In this document: one piece after another, positions 47,727-57,330 of the stretch
Numbering within the stretch: position 1 is the stretch's first letter
Layout of the letters: each line of letters starts with the position of its first letter
Origin: Azospirillaceae bacterium
GTDB lineage: Bacteria > Pseudomonadota > Alphaproteobacteria > Azospirillales > Azospirillaceae
Assembly (NCBI GenBank): GCA_035645145.1
Contig: DASQNC010000049.1
Location: 1-64,000 of the forward strand
DNA length: 64,000 nt
Reading direction: 5' to 3'
Translations under genes and position numbers: made by a program
The notes under the pieces: generated by a model
What the model saw: the letters and a program-made list of their open reading frames with translations, nothing else
Databases searched by the model: none
What the model was told of the DNA's origin: nothing

Positions 47727-47897
47727 CGTTGGACCTCCGTGGAATTGGCTCCAGTCACTCGGAGCAGGTCACCGCACCACGGTGGCGGGCCGAATTTAAT
47801 TTTGAATTAATCGGATATTCCATTCATTGCGCCGGCGGGGGCGGTTTCAAAGCACATCAATAAGGTTGGGCTTGTGGAGGGGACCCCTCTGGTGGAG

Positions 47898-47921
47898 GCG
47901 GGGCAAGCCGGCTTGCCCCGC
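47898..47921 (-). terminator. hairpin after the chemoreceptor gene
   Basis: A perfect 10-bp stem (47898-47907 with 47912-47921) with a CCGG loop lies 4 nt beyond the receptor stop on the minus strand. No U-tract. Confidence 0.55.
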
Positions 47922-47924
47922 CGC

Positions 47925-49598
47925 TCAGGCCGCTTTGATCGCGGACAGGAAAGTCTGCACCTCGTCCCGCAGGACCGCGGACTGCCCGGCCAGCCGGTCG
48001 GTCGCCGACAGAACGTCGGACGCCGTGCGTCCCGTTTCGTCCGCTGCCGCCGACACCTGGGCGATGTTCCCGGCGACGTCCTGCGTGCCGGTGGCCGCCT
48101 GCTGCACGCTGCGCGAGATCTCGTGCGTCGCCGCCGACTGCTCCTCCACCGCCGCGGCAATGGTGGTGGCGATCTGGCTGATCTCGCGGATCGTCGAGAC
48201 GATGCCGGCGATCGCGGTCGTCGTCGCCTTGCTGGCCGACTGGATCCCGGCGATCTGGGCCGAAATCTCCTCGGTGGCCTTGGCGGTCTGGTTGGCCAAG
48301 CTCTTCACCTCGGAGGCAACCACCGCGAAACCCTTGCCGGCCTCGCCGGCGCGCGCCGCCTCGATCGTCGCGTTCAGCGCCAGAAGATTGGTCTGGGCGG
48401 CGATGGACTGGATCAGCGCCACCACCTCGCCGATACGATCGGCCGCTGCGGCGAGACCCCGCACGGTGGCGTTGGTGGCATCGGCCTGGCCCACCGCCTC
48501 ATGCGCCACCGCGGTGGCCTGGGCGGTCTGCTTGCCGATCTCCGCGACCGACGCGGACAGCTCCTCGGCGGCTGCGGCCACCGTTTGCACGCTGCTGGTC
48601 GCCTCCTCCGAGGCGGCCGCCACCGCAGTGGCCTGCCGGTTGGTCTGCTCGGCGGTTGCGGCCAAGCCCTGGGCCCCGCCACGCACTTCGCCCGCGGTCG
48701 AGGCAATCGCCCTGGAAACCCCTTCCATTTCCCGAACGAACGCGGATGCGAGCGCCGCCGACCGTTCACGGCGCCGGTCCTCCTCGGCGCGGGCGGCTTC
48801 ACGTTCCGCCGTCATCCGCCGGTTTGCCGCCGCATTTTCCTTGAAGACCAGCAGCGCCCGCGCAACCCGGCCCACCTCGTCCCTGCGGTCGGCCCCGGGC
48901 ACTTCGATGTCGAGCTCGCCTTTGGCCAGGCGCTGCGTCGCCGCCGCAACCGCCTCCAGCGGGCGCGTGACGCCGCGGACCACCGTCGCCAGGGCGAACA
49001 AGGCAATCGCAAGACCGGATGCGAATGTTCCGGCGAGAAGCCGGACGGAGGTGTGGTAGGCGGTCTCGGCGCGGTCGTATTCCTGCCGGGCGACTTCGAG
49101 TTGGAGGTCCACCAGATGCCCGACCGCCTCGGTGAAGGGATCGACGGCGGGATAAAGTTCGGAGGAGGCGAACCGGTCCAGAGCGGGCGGGTCCTTGGCA
49201 TCCAGAATGCGCAGCAGTGCCTGCGACGCGGCATCGGCGCCTGCCGCCAGCCGCTTCGCCTGCTCCGCCAGCGCGCGCTCGTTCGCGTCCATTTTGGTCG
49301 CCTCGTAGGCCGCCCAGCGTGTCCGGATCTCGCCACGGGCCGCCTCGACCGCGCGGCGGCCCTCCTCCCAGGAAAGGCCACCCGAGCGGACTTTGTGCGA
49401 CGCGTCCACAATGTTCACGGCGTACATGTCGGAGACGACCTTGAGATCCCTCAAAGGGACGACACGGTCCTCGTAGACGGTGCGGAGCCCGGCATTCGAC
49501 GAACCAAGGCTCGTCCATCCGACAATGGCCGACAGCATAAGGGCCGCACTGAGCCCCGCCAGTGCCGCAATTAGACGCGCCTTGATTGTGGTAATCAT
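47925..49598 (-). CDS. methyl-accepting chemotaxis protein
   Basis: A 557-residue transmembrane chemoreceptor. TM1 at about 8-29 is followed by a four-helix-bundle periplasmic domain (about 30-185) and TM2 near 188-211. A HAMP domain starts at [20 protein letters not shown]. The cytoplasmic signalling domain has the conserved hairpin tip [20 protein letters not shown] and [20 protein letters not shown] near 398-438. AGGAGT lies upstream of the ATG. No CheB/CheR-binding NWETF pentapeptide is present at the C-terminus. No che operon is in the window, so it feeds a pathway elsewhere. Ligand unknown. Confidence 0.96.
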   Translation of the reverse strand: MITTIKARLIAALAGLSAALMLSAIVGWTSLGSSNAGLRTVYEDRVVPLRDLKVVSDMYAVNIVDASHKVRSGGLSWEEGRRAVEAARGEIRTRWAAYEATKMDANERALAEQAKRLAAGADAASQALLRILDAKDPPALDRFASSELYPAVDPFTEAVGHLVDLQLEVARQEYDRAETAYHTSVRLLAGTFASGLAIALFALATVVRGVTRPLEAVAAATQRLAKGELDIEVPGADRRDEVGRVARALLVFKENAAANRRMTAEREAARAEEDRRRERSAALASAFVREMEGVSRAIASTAGEVRGGAQGLAATAEQTNRQATAVAAASEEATSSVQTVAAAAEELSASVAEIGKQTAQATAVAHEAVGQADATNATVRGLAAAADRIGEVVALIQSIAAQTNLLALNATIEAARAGEAGKGFAVVASEVKSLANQTAKATEEISAQIAGIQSASKATTTAIAGIVSTIREISQIATTIAAAVEEQSAATHEISRSVQQAATGTQDVAGNIAQVSAAADETGRTASDVLSATDRLAGQSAVLRDEVQTFLSAIKAA

Positions 49599-49899
49599 AT
49601 TTGCGACTCCTGGGGGTTGTTCTTTCTAACTTCTAAAGTCTCGTGTGGATGGGCGCGGCCCATTGATGAAGTGGAAAGTGCTGGCGGAGCGGTTGGTGGA
49701 TTGCTTGGCCATTCTCTGGGTGGGCTGGAATCACCGTTACTGGTACGTATTCCAATGTAATGGATTAATGATTAATGGTGGCGCGATCCGGACGCGCTCA
49801 TGTCCGGTCCCGGCAGCGCGAAACGGATTTGCGTGTCCGCCTTCGCGCACCCGGGTGGACGGAAACCTTTGGCCGCCCGGTCCAGCTTCGCAGCCGTCC
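49599..49899. other. intergenic DNA upstream of the chemoreceptor
   Basis: Holds the presumed chemoreceptor promoter; positions about 49740-49785 are AT-rich. No gene is supported here. Confidence 0.35.
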
Positions 49900-49926
49900 G
49901 CAACCGCCCCGCTCGGGGGCGGTTGC
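49900..49926 (-). terminator. hairpin after the csaA-like gene
   Basis: A perfect 11-bp stem (49900-49910 with 49916-49926) lies 21 nt beyond the minus-strand gene. No U-tract. Confidence 0.55.
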
Positions 49927-49946
49927 GCCCTATCCGCTTGTCTGTC

Positions 49947-50282
49947 CTAGCAGAGCCGTGCGCCGTTGGGGGCCGGGCGCTCCGGGGTTGCCAACACCAC
50001 GGCACCGTCGGCGTCGTGGAAGCCCAGGACCAGCACTTCGCTCATGAACTTGCCGATCTGCTTCGGTGGGAAGTTCACGACGGCCATGACCTGCCGGCCC
50101 AGCAGGCCTTCGGGCGTGTAGTGGACGGTGATCTGGGCCGAGCTGCGCTTCACGCCGATCTCCGGTCCGAAGTCCACCTGGAGCTTGTAGGCCGGGCGCC
50201 GTGCGTCCGGATAGGGCTCGACTTCGACGATCGTGCCCAGGCGGATGTCGACCTTCATGAAGTCGTCGAAGCCGATCGTCAT
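49947..50282 (-). CDS. csaA: CsaA-like tRNA-binding domain protein
   Basis: A 111-residue stand-alone EMAP-II/tRNA-binding OB-fold protein. It contains [20 protein letters not shown] near 8-27, [20 protein letters not shown] near 32-51, [20 protein letters not shown] near 59-78 and SEVLVLGF. In Bacillus, CsaA binds tRNA and acts as an export-related chaperone. AAAGGACG lies about 7 nt upstream of the ATG. It is monocistronic and divergent from the EAL gene. Confidence 0.92.
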   Translation of the reverse strand: MTIGFDDFMKVDIRLGTIVEVEPYPDARRPAYKLQVDFGPEIGVKRSSAQITVHYTPEGLLGRQVMAVVNFPPKQIGKFMSEVLVLGFHDADGAVVLATPERPAPNGARLC

Positions 50283-50489
50283 GGCAGCGTCCTTTCGATA
50301 TTTGGCCGAGCCCGGCCTCGTGCGCTGTCCCGGGTGCCGCCTGTACGTGTGGTGGCCGCCGGTTCCGCACGTTTGCACGGCATTTCCGTGATCTTTTTGG
50401 AAAAATGCAACAAATCCCGGCCGGCGCGAATTGTACCGGGCGATAGTCGTTTGTGTGGGACGGATGTTCCGCCCCGGAGCCGCGCCAGC

Positions 50490-51338
50490 ATGAGTATCAT
50501 CCTCAAACCCCCCGCACCCGATCCGATGGCCGAGGGGGCCTCCGACTCTGCGCCCCGCGACCGGTTGCTCGACCCGGTCGCCCTGCGCCGGGCCATCGAC
50601 GCGGGACGTGTCGAGGTTCTGTACCAACCCATCGTGACCGTCGCCACCCGCGAGGTCGCCGGGTTCGAAGCACTGGCCCGCCTGCGGGGCGAGGACGGGG
50701 GGCTGATACCGCCGGACCGCTTCATTCCATTGGCCGAGGAAACGGGTCTCATTGTTCCGCTCGGCGAAGCGGTTCTACGGGTCGCCTGCGCGCAGGCGGC
50801 GGCGTGGGCAAAGGCGCGCCTTCCCGTGCAGACGGTCTCGGTGAACCTCTCGGCCAAGCAGGCCGACGACCCGGCCTTGCGCCGCCGCGTGCATGCCGCG
50901 CTGAAGGATGCCGGCTTGCCCGCCCACCGTCTGGTTCTGGAGTTGACCGAAACGACACTTTTCGGCGGCCCCCATGATGCCACCCGCACCGTCACGACCC
51001 TGGCGGGGGACGGCGTGCGCATCGTGCTTGACGATTTCGGGACGGGGTGGAGTTCGCTCGCCTATCTGGCGCGGTTCCCGATCTCCGCGTTGAAGATCGA
51101 CCGCAGCTTCGTGCAGCGCATGGTGGAGGACCCCAGGCGTTGCGGGGCCATTGTGCAGGCCATCGTCGGACTTGCCCATACCCTGGGCCTGGAGTCCGTT
51201 GCCGAAGGGGTGGAGACCGAGGCACAGCGTCTGTTCCTCCAAGCCTACCGGTGCGACCGGATGCAGGGCTACCTGATCGCCCGGCCGCTGCGGGCGGCCG
51301 ACGCCACACGCATGTTGGAGAACGCCGCGTCCGGGTGA
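50490..51338 (+). CDS. EAL-domain cyclic-di-GMP phosphodiesterase
   Basis: A 282-residue protein that is almost entirely an EAL domain, with a short N-terminal tail. All motifs for hydrolysis are visible: [23 protein letters not shown], the [10 protein letters not shown] loop, [14 protein letters not shown] and QGYLIARPL. It is therefore expected to be an active phosphodiesterase acting on c-di-GMP. There is no sensory or GGDEF domain and no membrane segment, so its activity would be set by expression or by partner proteins. Confidence 0.94.
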   Translation: MSIILKPPAPDPMAEGASDSAPRDRLLDPVALRRAIDAGRVEVLYQPIVTVATREVAGFEALARLRGEDGGLIPPDRFIPLAEETGLIVPLGEAVLRVACAQAAAWAKARLPVQTVSVNLSAKQADDPALRRRVHAALKDAGLPAHRLVLELTETTLFGGPHDATRTVTTLAGDGVRIVLDDFGTGWSSLAYLARFPISALKIDRSFVQRMVEDPRRCGAIVQAIVGLAHTLGLESVAEGVETEAQRLFLQAYRCDRMQGYLIARPLRAADATRMLENAASG

Positions 51339-51423
51339 GCCCCGGAGGTCATCTGCGTCTTGCCAAGCCGCGCCTGCCGCATGAGCATGGCGGCCTTCGA
51401 GGGCCGGCAAGGCGGGGGCGGCA

Positions 51424-52101
51424 ATGGGAGCCATGGTCGATTTGCAGGCTGCGGACGGACACGGGCTGTCCGCTTACCGGGCCGATCCCGCGGGTCGTGC
51501 GCGCGGTGGTGTCGTCATTATCCAGGAGATTTTCGGGGTCAACCGGCACATCCGTGGCGTCTGCGACGACTACGCGCGCGAGGGTTATGTGGCCGTGGCA
51601 CCCGCCCTGTTCGATCGGCGACGGCGCGGGCTGGAACTCGGCTACACCAGCGAGGAGATCCCCGAAGGCCGCGAGGTCGCCTATTCCATTCCCTTGGAGA
51701 AGGCGTTGCTGGATGTGGATGCGGCGATAACGGCGGTGCGGGCGGCGGCCGGGACCGCCGCGGTGGTGGGGTACTGCTGGGGTGGCCTGCTGGCTTGGCT
51801 TTCGGCCACGCGGCTCCAGCCGGATGTGGCGGTCGGTTATTATGGCGGCCGGATCGCGCAGTATGCGGCCGAGCCGCGGCGCTGCCCGGTCATGCTGCAC
51901 TTCGGCGAGACCGACCACGCCATTCCGATGGACGATGTGCGGCGCATCCGCGAACTGGCGCCCGATGTCCTCGTCCACACCTATCCGGCGGGTCACGGCT
52001 TCAACTGTCCGGAGCGGTCCAGTTGGGACCCGGCCTGTGCCGACACGGCACGGAAGCGGACCCTGGCGTTTCTCGACGCCCATGCGGCCAGTGAAGGATG
52101 A
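51424..52101 (+). CDS. dienelactone hydrolase family protein
   Basis: A 225-residue alpha/beta hydrolase with the dienelactone hydrolase pattern. Features are VVIIQEIFGVNRHIRGVCD with the conserved Glu, the nucleophile Cys in VGYCWGG near 120, the Asp in FGETDHAIP and the His in YPAGHGFNC. The start is either 51424 or the Met three codons later; a G-rich site precedes. It begins 85 bp after the EAL gene. No aromatic degradation genes are adjacent, so the natural ester is unknown. Confidence 0.9.
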   Translation: MGAMVDLQAADGHGLSAYRADPAGRARGGVVIIQEIFGVNRHIRGVCDDYAREGYVAVAPALFDRRRRGLELGYTSEEIPEGREVAYSIPLEKALLDVDAAITAVRAAAGTAAVVGYCWGGLLAWLSATRLQPDVAVGYYGGRIAQYAAEPRRCPVMLHFGETDHAIPMDDVRRIRELAPDVLVHTYPAGHGFNCPERSSWDPACADTARKRTLAFLDAHAASEG

Positions 52102-52229
52102 GCCGCATCCCGCGGCGCCGTCCGGCACATGCGTGGACGGCCTGCCAGCGTTGTGATTTGCGCGGCTTGTGATTCGAATGTTTGTGGTCCAAGCCATTCC
52201 GGTTTGAACGTTCCTCAAGGGAGGGGACC

Positions 52230-53840
52230 ATGGCTGCCCACGATTGGACGCGCCGCGGCTTCATGGTCGGACCCCTGGCGGGGGCCGGTGCCGCGGTGCT
52301 GGCGCGCAGGGCGGTGGCGCAGGAGGCCGCCCGGCGTGGCGGGACGCTGGTGGTTGCGGCCGACACCGAAGGCCGCAACATGAATCCGGCCATCGTCGCC
52401 TCGAACGGCGTCTTCTACGTGGCGGCCAAGGTGATCGAGCCGCTGGCCGAAATGTCGTACGGCGGCGACCGCCTGGTGCCGCGCCTTGCGACCGCGTGGG
52501 ACGGATCCCCCGATGGCCGGACGGTCACGTTCCGCCTGCGTGACGGCGTGTCCTGGCACGACGGGCGGCCCTTCACCTCGGCCGACGTCGCCTTTTCGGC
52601 CATGCAGGTGTGGAAGCCGTTGCAGAACCTGGGGCGCGTCCTGTTCAAGGACCTGGAGACGGTCGAGACCCCGGACGAGCGGACGGCCGTCTTCCGGTTC
52701 GCCACGCCGACCCCGTTCCAGTTGATCCGGAACGCCCTGCCGGCGTTGACCTCGGTCGTGCCGCGCCACCTCTACGAAGGCACCGACATCAATGTGAACC
52801 CGGCCAATACCCGGTTGGTCGGTACCGGCCCGTTCCGGTTCGTCGAACACCGCCAGGGCGAATTCTACCGGCTGGAGCGGAACCCGTCGTACTGGGAGGT
52901 CGGGCGCCCGTACCTGGATGCCATCGTCTACCGCGTGCTGCCCGACCGCGGCGGCATCGCCGCGGCGTTGGAGGCGAACCAGATCCAGCTCGCGGCGTTC
53001 TCGGCCATTCCGCTCGCCGACATGGAGCGCCTGGCCCGGGTTCCGGGGATCCGGGTCGTGCCCGGGGGGTACGAAGGGATCACCTATCAACTGACGGTGG
53101 AGATCAACCACCGCCGCAAGGAGCTGGCCGACCCCAGGGTCCGCCGTGCCATCGCGCACGCGATCGACCGGCGCTTCGTGGTGGACACCATCTTCCTCGG
53201 CCACGCCAAGCCGTCGAACGGGCCCATTCCGGCGTTCGACACGCAATTCCATCTGGCGGACCTGCCGGTGCCCGCCTTCGATCCGAAACGGGCGAACGCC
53301 TTGCTGGACGAGGCCGGCTATCCCCGCGGCGCCAACGGGACCCGCTTCCAGGTGCGGTTGCTGCCGGCCCCCTGGTTCGAGCAGACCCGCCAGTTCGGCG
53401 ACTATCTGCGCCAAGCCCTGAGGGCGGTCGGCATCGACGCCCGGATCGTGAACAACGACCCCGCGGCGCACACGCGTGCGGTCTACACCGACCATGATTT
53501 CGATCTGGCCGTGGGGTCCCCCGTCTACCGCAACGATCCGGCGATCTCGACCACCATCCTGTTCCAGGGCGGCCTGCCGGCGGGTGTCCCCTTCTCGAAC
53601 CAGTACGGCTACCGGAGCGCCGCCATGGACGAGCTGATCGCCAAGGGCGCCTCCACGGTGGACGCGGCGGAACGCGCGCGCGTCTACCACGACTTCCAGC
53701 GCTTGGCGGTCGAGGACATGCCCCTGGTCAACGTCGTGGAGTTCACGTTCCTGACCGTGGCGCGGGACAGTGTGCGCAACGTCGCCAACAATCCGCGCTG
53801 GGCCACCTCGCACTGGGCGGACACGTGGCTGGCGGCGTAA
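52230..53840 (+). CDS. ABC transporter peptide/nickel-type binding protein (SBP_bac_5), Tat signal
   Basis: A 536-residue family 5 periplasmic receptor. The N-terminus has the twin-arginine pattern TRRGFMVG and a cleavage area near AVAQ-EA, suggesting Tat export. The body contains LVPRLATAWDGSPDGRTVTF near 75-94, FRLRDGVSWHDGRPFTSADV near 94-113 and TGPFRFVEH near 204-212. GGGAGGGG is close to the ATG. Two permease genes follow directly. Ligand could be a peptide, opine or other small molecule. Confidence 0.93.
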   Translation: MAAHDWTRRGFMVGPLAGAGAAVLARRAVAQEAARRGGTLVVAADTEGRNMNPAIVASNGVFYVAAKVIEPLAEMSYGGDRLVPRLATAWDGSPDGRTVTFRLRDGVSWHDGRPFTSADVAFSAMQVWKPLQNLGRVLFKDLETVETPDERTAVFRFATPTPFQLIRNALPALTSVVPRHLYEGTDINVNPANTRLVGTGPFRFVEHRQGEFYRLERNPSYWEVGRPYLDAIVYRVLPDRGGIAAALEANQIQLAAFSAIPLADMERLARVPGIRVVPGGYEGITYQLTVEINHRRKELADPRVRRAIAHAIDRRFVVDTIFLGHAKPSNGPIPAFDTQFHLADLPVPAFDPKRANALLDEAGYPRGANGTRFQVRLLPAPWFEQTRQFGDYLRQALRAVGIDARIVNNDPAAHTRAVYTDHDFDLAVGSPVYRNDPAISTTILFQGGLPAGVPFSNQYGYRSAAMDELIAKGASTVDAAERARVYHDFQRLAVEDMPLVNVVEFTFLTVARDSVRNVANNPRWATSHWADTWLAA

Positions 53841-53871
53841 CCCCCGGCGGGCGGAAGCCGGCCTGACGACC

Positions 53872-54840
53872 GTGCGTGGGGTCGGCCTGATTGCCCGCCG
53901 GCTCGTGGCGGCGGTCCCGACGGTGGTGCTCGTCGCCCTCGGCGCCTACCTGTTGCTGGAACTGGCCCCGGGCGATGCCGCCGATGCCTATCTGGCGCAG
54001 ACGGGCGGCGATGCCGGCTTCGCCGCCGAGGTGCGCCACCGTTTCGGGCTGGAAGGTACAGGCGCCGAACGCTTGGTGCGCTTCCTCGGCAATCTCGCCG
54101 CGGGCGACCTCGGCACCTCGGCCGTGTTCGGGCGGCGGGTGGCCGAGGTGGTGGTCGAGCGGCTTCCCACCACGCTGGCGCTGATGGTGTGCGCCGTCGC
54201 ATTCGCGGCGCTGCTCGGCGGCTGGACCGGCCTTCTGGCGGGGGCCCGTCCGGGGTCCCCGCGCGACCGGCTGCTGTCCGTGGCGGCACTGATCCTTCTG
54301 GCCTTGCCGAGCTTCTGGCTGGGGCTTCTGCTCGTCTATCTGTTCGGGGTCCGGCTGGGGTGGCTGCCGACCGCCGGATTGCATGCGGTCGGGGGCGGTG
54401 GGGCCGGTTGGCTGGACGTCGCCCGGCATCTGGTCCTGCCCACGGTGGCGCTGGGGGCGGGGTACGTCGCGCTCTACATGCGGACCCTCCGCGCCGGCAT
54501 GGTGGACGCGTGGCGGGCGGAGCATGTGCGCGCCGCCCGGGCCCGCGGGCTCGATGAGCGGGCGGTGGTCTGGCGCGCGGTGGCCCGGCCGGCGCTGCTG
54601 CCGGTGGTCGTGCTGCTGGGCCAGCAGGCGGGGGCCCTGTTCGGCGGCAGCGTGGTGGTCGAGACGGTGTTCGGAATTCCAGGCATGGGCCGTCTGGCGT
54701 ACGAGGCGGTGGCCGGACGCGACGCCCAGCTTCTGGTGGGGGTGGTGCTGGTCGGGACGCTGGTGGTGATCGCGGCGAACCTGGTGGTCGATCTGCTGCT
54801 CGCACGGCTCGACCCCCGTATCGGGGCCGCCGATGCCTGA
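53872..54840 (+). CDS. ABC transporter permease (DppB family)
   Basis: First membrane subunit of the importer, 322 residues with six hydrophobic helices. The coupling-helix EAA motif is AARARGLDERAVVWRAVARPALLP near 221-244, and SVVVETVFGIPGMGRL lies near 260-275. The likely start is the GTG at 53872, which gives the family-like RGVGLIARRLVAAVPTVVLV N-terminus; the ribosome site is weak, so coupling to the upstream gene is likely. Its stop overlaps the next gene by 8 nt. Confidence 0.9.
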   Translation: MRGVGLIARRLVAAVPTVVLVALGAYLLLELAPGDAADAYLAQTGGDAGFAAEVRHRFGLEGTGAERLVRFLGNLAAGDLGTSAVFGRRVAEVVVERLPTTLALMVCAVAFAALLGGWTGLLAGARPGSPRDRLLSVAALILLALPSFWLGLLLVYLFGVRLGWLPTAGLHAVGGGGAGWLDVARHLVLPTVALGAGYVALYMRTLRAGMVDAWRAEHVRAARARGLDERAVVWRAVARPALLPVVVLLGQQAGALFGGSVVVETVFGIPGMGRLAYEAVAGRDAQLLVGVVLVGTLVVIAANLVVDLLLARLDPRIGAADA

Positions 54841-55651
54841 TATCCTGCGTTTCGTCCGCACGCCCGAGGGGGCGGTCGGTCTGCTGCTTCTGGCGGGCCC
54901 GGGGGCGCTGGCCGCGTTGGCGCCGTTGCTGGTGGCCGGCGATCCGCTGGACCTTGCCGGTCGGCCGCTGTTGCGGCCGTTTGCCGATCCGCGGCTGCCG
55001 CTGGGCACCGACCGGCTTGGCCGGGACATCCTGGCGGGCCTCGCCTACGGCGCCCGTTCCACCCTGTCCATCGCCGCCGCGGTCATGGCCGTGGCCCTGG
55101 TGTTGGGCGGGGCGGTGGGCACGGTCGCGGGCTATCTGGGCGGGGCGGTGGACGAGGTGCTGATGCGCATCGCCGACGCCGTGCAGACGGTGCCGGGCTT
55201 CGTCCTGGCGCTGGCCATCGTCAGCGTCGCCGGGCCGACCCGGCCGGCGATCCTCGTGGCCCTGGCCGCCGGCGCCTGGACCGGCCCGGCACGGGTGGTG
55301 CGGGCGGAGGTCCTGTCGCTGCGGGAGCGGCCGTTCGTCGAGGCCTCGCGCCTGTGCGGCCGGCATCCCCTGGCGATCGCCTTCGATACGGTGTTGCCCA
55401 ATGCGCTCGCACCGCTGGTGGCGTTGGCGCCGATCATCGTGGCGGGTGCGGTGCTGGCGGAGGCCGCGCTGTCGTTCCTGGGGCTGGGGGACCCGAACAC
55501 GGCAAGCTGGGGCGCCATGATCGCCGAAGGCCGCGCCGTGCTCGCAACCGCCCCCCACGTGATCATGGCGCCGGGCCTGGCGGTCGCCGTGACGGTGCTC
55601 GCCGTGAGCCTGGTGGGCGAAGGGGTGGCGAAGGCGCTGGCGCCGCGGTGA
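54833..55651 (+). CDS. ABC transporter permease (DppC family)
   Basis: Second membrane subunit, 272 residues. It carries the DppC signature LGTDRLGRDILAGLAYGARS near 58-77, the EAA-type segment EASRLCGRHPLAIAFDTVLPNAL near 169-191, and LSFLGLGDPNTASWG near 217-231. It overlaps the first permease gene by 8 nt. No ATPase genes (DppD/DppF type) follow; the next gene is convergent. The importer must borrow ATPases encoded elsewhere or has lost them. Confidence 0.92.
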   Translation: MPDILRFVRTPEGAVGLLLLAGPGALAALAPLLVAGDPLDLAGRPLLRPFADPRLPLGTDRLGRDILAGLAYGARSTLSIAAAVMAVALVLGGAVGTVAGYLGGAVDEVLMRIADAVQTVPGFVLALAIVSVAGPTRPAILVALAAGAWTGPARVVRAEVLSLRERPFVEASRLCGRHPLAIAFDTVLPNALAPLVALAPIIVAGAVLAEAALSFLGLGDPNTASWGAMIAEGRAVLATAPHVIMAPGLAVAVTVLAVSLVGEGVAKALAPR

Positions 55652-55667
55652 GCCCGGAGCGGGGCCG

Positions 55668-56507
55668 TCAGGACACCGCGAATTCCAGCACCACGCCGGT
55701 CGCCTCGGCCGGCGGCACGACCAGACGCGTCCCCTGGACATCCCGCGTCGGCACGCCCCGGCTCCGCAGGGTTTCCGCCGTTGCGCCCAGATCCGCGACC
55801 AGGACGGTCATGACGACGGGCACGGGCAGGGCGGCCGGCAGGGCGATGGCCGGATAACGCTTTGCGAACCGCTCGGGCGCCAGGAAGCGCAGGGTGTGCG
55901 GGCCGACCCGCACGTCCAGCCGCCCCCGGCCCTGGAACACGGCATTCTGCCCGAACCGGGCGGCATAGCCCTCGGTCAGCCGGGCCGGATCCTCGACCAC
56001 CACGGTCACCCCCTCCAATCCACGTGCGCCGTTGGCGTGCTCGAGCCAATCCGACCGGCGCAGCAGTTCCGGCGTCAGGTGCTGCGTGGTGAAGGCGGGC
56101 AGGGCGGGGAAGGTGCCCGGCCCCGTCGGGTGGAGCAGGCGGAAGCGTGGGGTGACGTCGCCGTCCGGCAGCTCCAGGATCCGGGCGAGGTCCTTGGGCG
56201 GCTCGACCAGCCCCGGGCCCAGTTCGGTGAACGCGGCATCGACGTCGCCGGCGAACGCCAAGCCCAGCAGACCTTCGCCCCGCGTGGCGAGTGTGGTGTC
56301 CAGCCCGTTCACGAACTGCGACGCGTCCACGATTCCCAGGAGTTCGATGTAGTCGTCCGGGAACATGATGCAGTGGTTCGCGGTGCCCCAGCCGATGTGC
56401 CGGCCCCGCGGCGTGCATGTGAAGCCCAGCCGCGCCCAGGTCGCCCGCGCGGCCTCCAGGTCGGCGGCGGCGATCAGGGTGTGGTCGATCCCGGCAATGG
56501 CGGACAT
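55668..56507 (-). CDS. glyoxalase-like (VOC fold) protein
   Basis: A 279-residue protein with two vicinal-oxygen-chelate modules, of the Glyoxalase_3 type. The first opens with IAGIDHTLIAAADLEAARAT, with His near 9 as potential metal ligand, and continues RGRHIGWGTANHCIMFPDDYIELLG. The second ends in VVPPAEATGVVLEF. It begins a two-gene minus-strand set with the DUF924 gene 46 bp upstream. Reaction unknown; family members include dioxygenases, glyoxalases and metal-free binders. Confidence 0.85.
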   Translation of the reverse strand: MSAIAGIDHTLIAAADLEAARATWARLGFTCTPRGRHIGWGTANHCIMFPDDYIELLGIVDASQFVNGLDTTLATRGEGLLGLAFAGDVDAAFTELGPGLVEPPKDLARILELPDGDVTPRFRLLHPTGPGTFPALPAFTTQHLTPELLRRSDWLEHANGARGLEGVTVVVEDPARLTEGYAARFGQNAVFQGRGRLDVRVGPHTLRFLAPERFAKRYPAIALPAALPVPVVMTVLVADLGATAETLRSRGVPTRDVQGTRLVVPPAEATGVVLEFAVS

Positions 56508-56553
56508 GGGTGCTCCGGTGTTGACGGTCCTTCGAAACCCGGTGCCGGCCGGC

Positions 56554-57102
56554 TCAGAACGACGAGTTCGGGCCCTTCAGGAACTCCAGCTCCTCGGGCG
56601 TGCTTTCGCGGCCCAGCACGACGTTCCGGTGCGGGAAGCGCCCGAAACGGGCGATGATGTCCCGGTGCTGGCGCCCGTACCGGATGTATTCGGGGTCGGG
56701 CGTCCGTTCCTCGAACAGGCGGACGCAGGTCTCCTGGTCGTCGAGATCCTCGCTGTGTTCCAGCGGCAGGTAGAAGAAGAGGCGGCGGTCGATGTCGGGG
56801 AATTCCCAGTCGAAGCCGCGGTCCAGCACGTGCCACGTCAGGTCCCGTGCGGCCTCGTCGGTGGCGTAGGCCCGCGGTGAGCCGCGGAAGATGTTGCGCG
56901 GGACCTGGTCCAGCAGGATCACCAGGGCCAGGCAGCCTTCGGCCGTTTCCTTCCAGGCGTCCAGTTCGCCGGCCGCCGCCGCCTCGTGCAGGGACTGGAA
57001 CCGGCGGCGCACTTCGGCGTCGAACGCGTCCGACTTGGCAAACCACATCGGCTTCGCCGCGTCGCTGAACCAGAAGTCGAGGACGGACTGCGGGTCGGAC
57101 AT
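56554..57102 (-). CDS. DUF924 family protein
   Basis: A 182-residue all-helical (TPR-like) protein of DUF924. The hallmark segments are VLDFWFSDAAKPMWFAKSDA near 7-26, VILLDQVPRNIFRGSPRAYA near 61-80, LFFYLPLEHSEDL near 108-120, and HRDIIARFGRFPHRNVVLGR near 145-164. The highly conserved DQ-PRN and FPHRN residues are intact. Its biochemical role is not established. AAAGG lies just upstream of the ATG. Confidence 0.93.
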   Translation of the reverse strand: MSDPQSVLDFWFSDAAKPMWFAKSDAFDAEVRRRFQSLHEAAAAGELDAWKETAEGCLALVILLDQVPRNIFRGSPRAYATDEAARDLTWHVLDRGFDWEFPDIDRRLFFYLPLEHSEDLDDQETCVRLFEERTPDPEYIRYGRQHRDIIARFGRFPHRNVVLGRESTPEELEFLKGPNSSF

Positions 57103-57330
57103 GAAAGGCCTCCAAAGGACCGGTTGTCGGCGTCGGCACGGTGTGCCGGGCCCAACGGGAGATAAGGGGCACTACCCCATTGGGTCTACCGGAATCCACT
57201 CGACATGCCGTGCGCATCGGGTGGAGCATGGTTACGGAACGATGAACACGGCCCGCGTCCGGGCGGCCGCAGCATCGACCGTCCCGGTCCGCGGAGCCGC
57301 GAAACGGCAACGACTGGGAGACGCTGCGCC

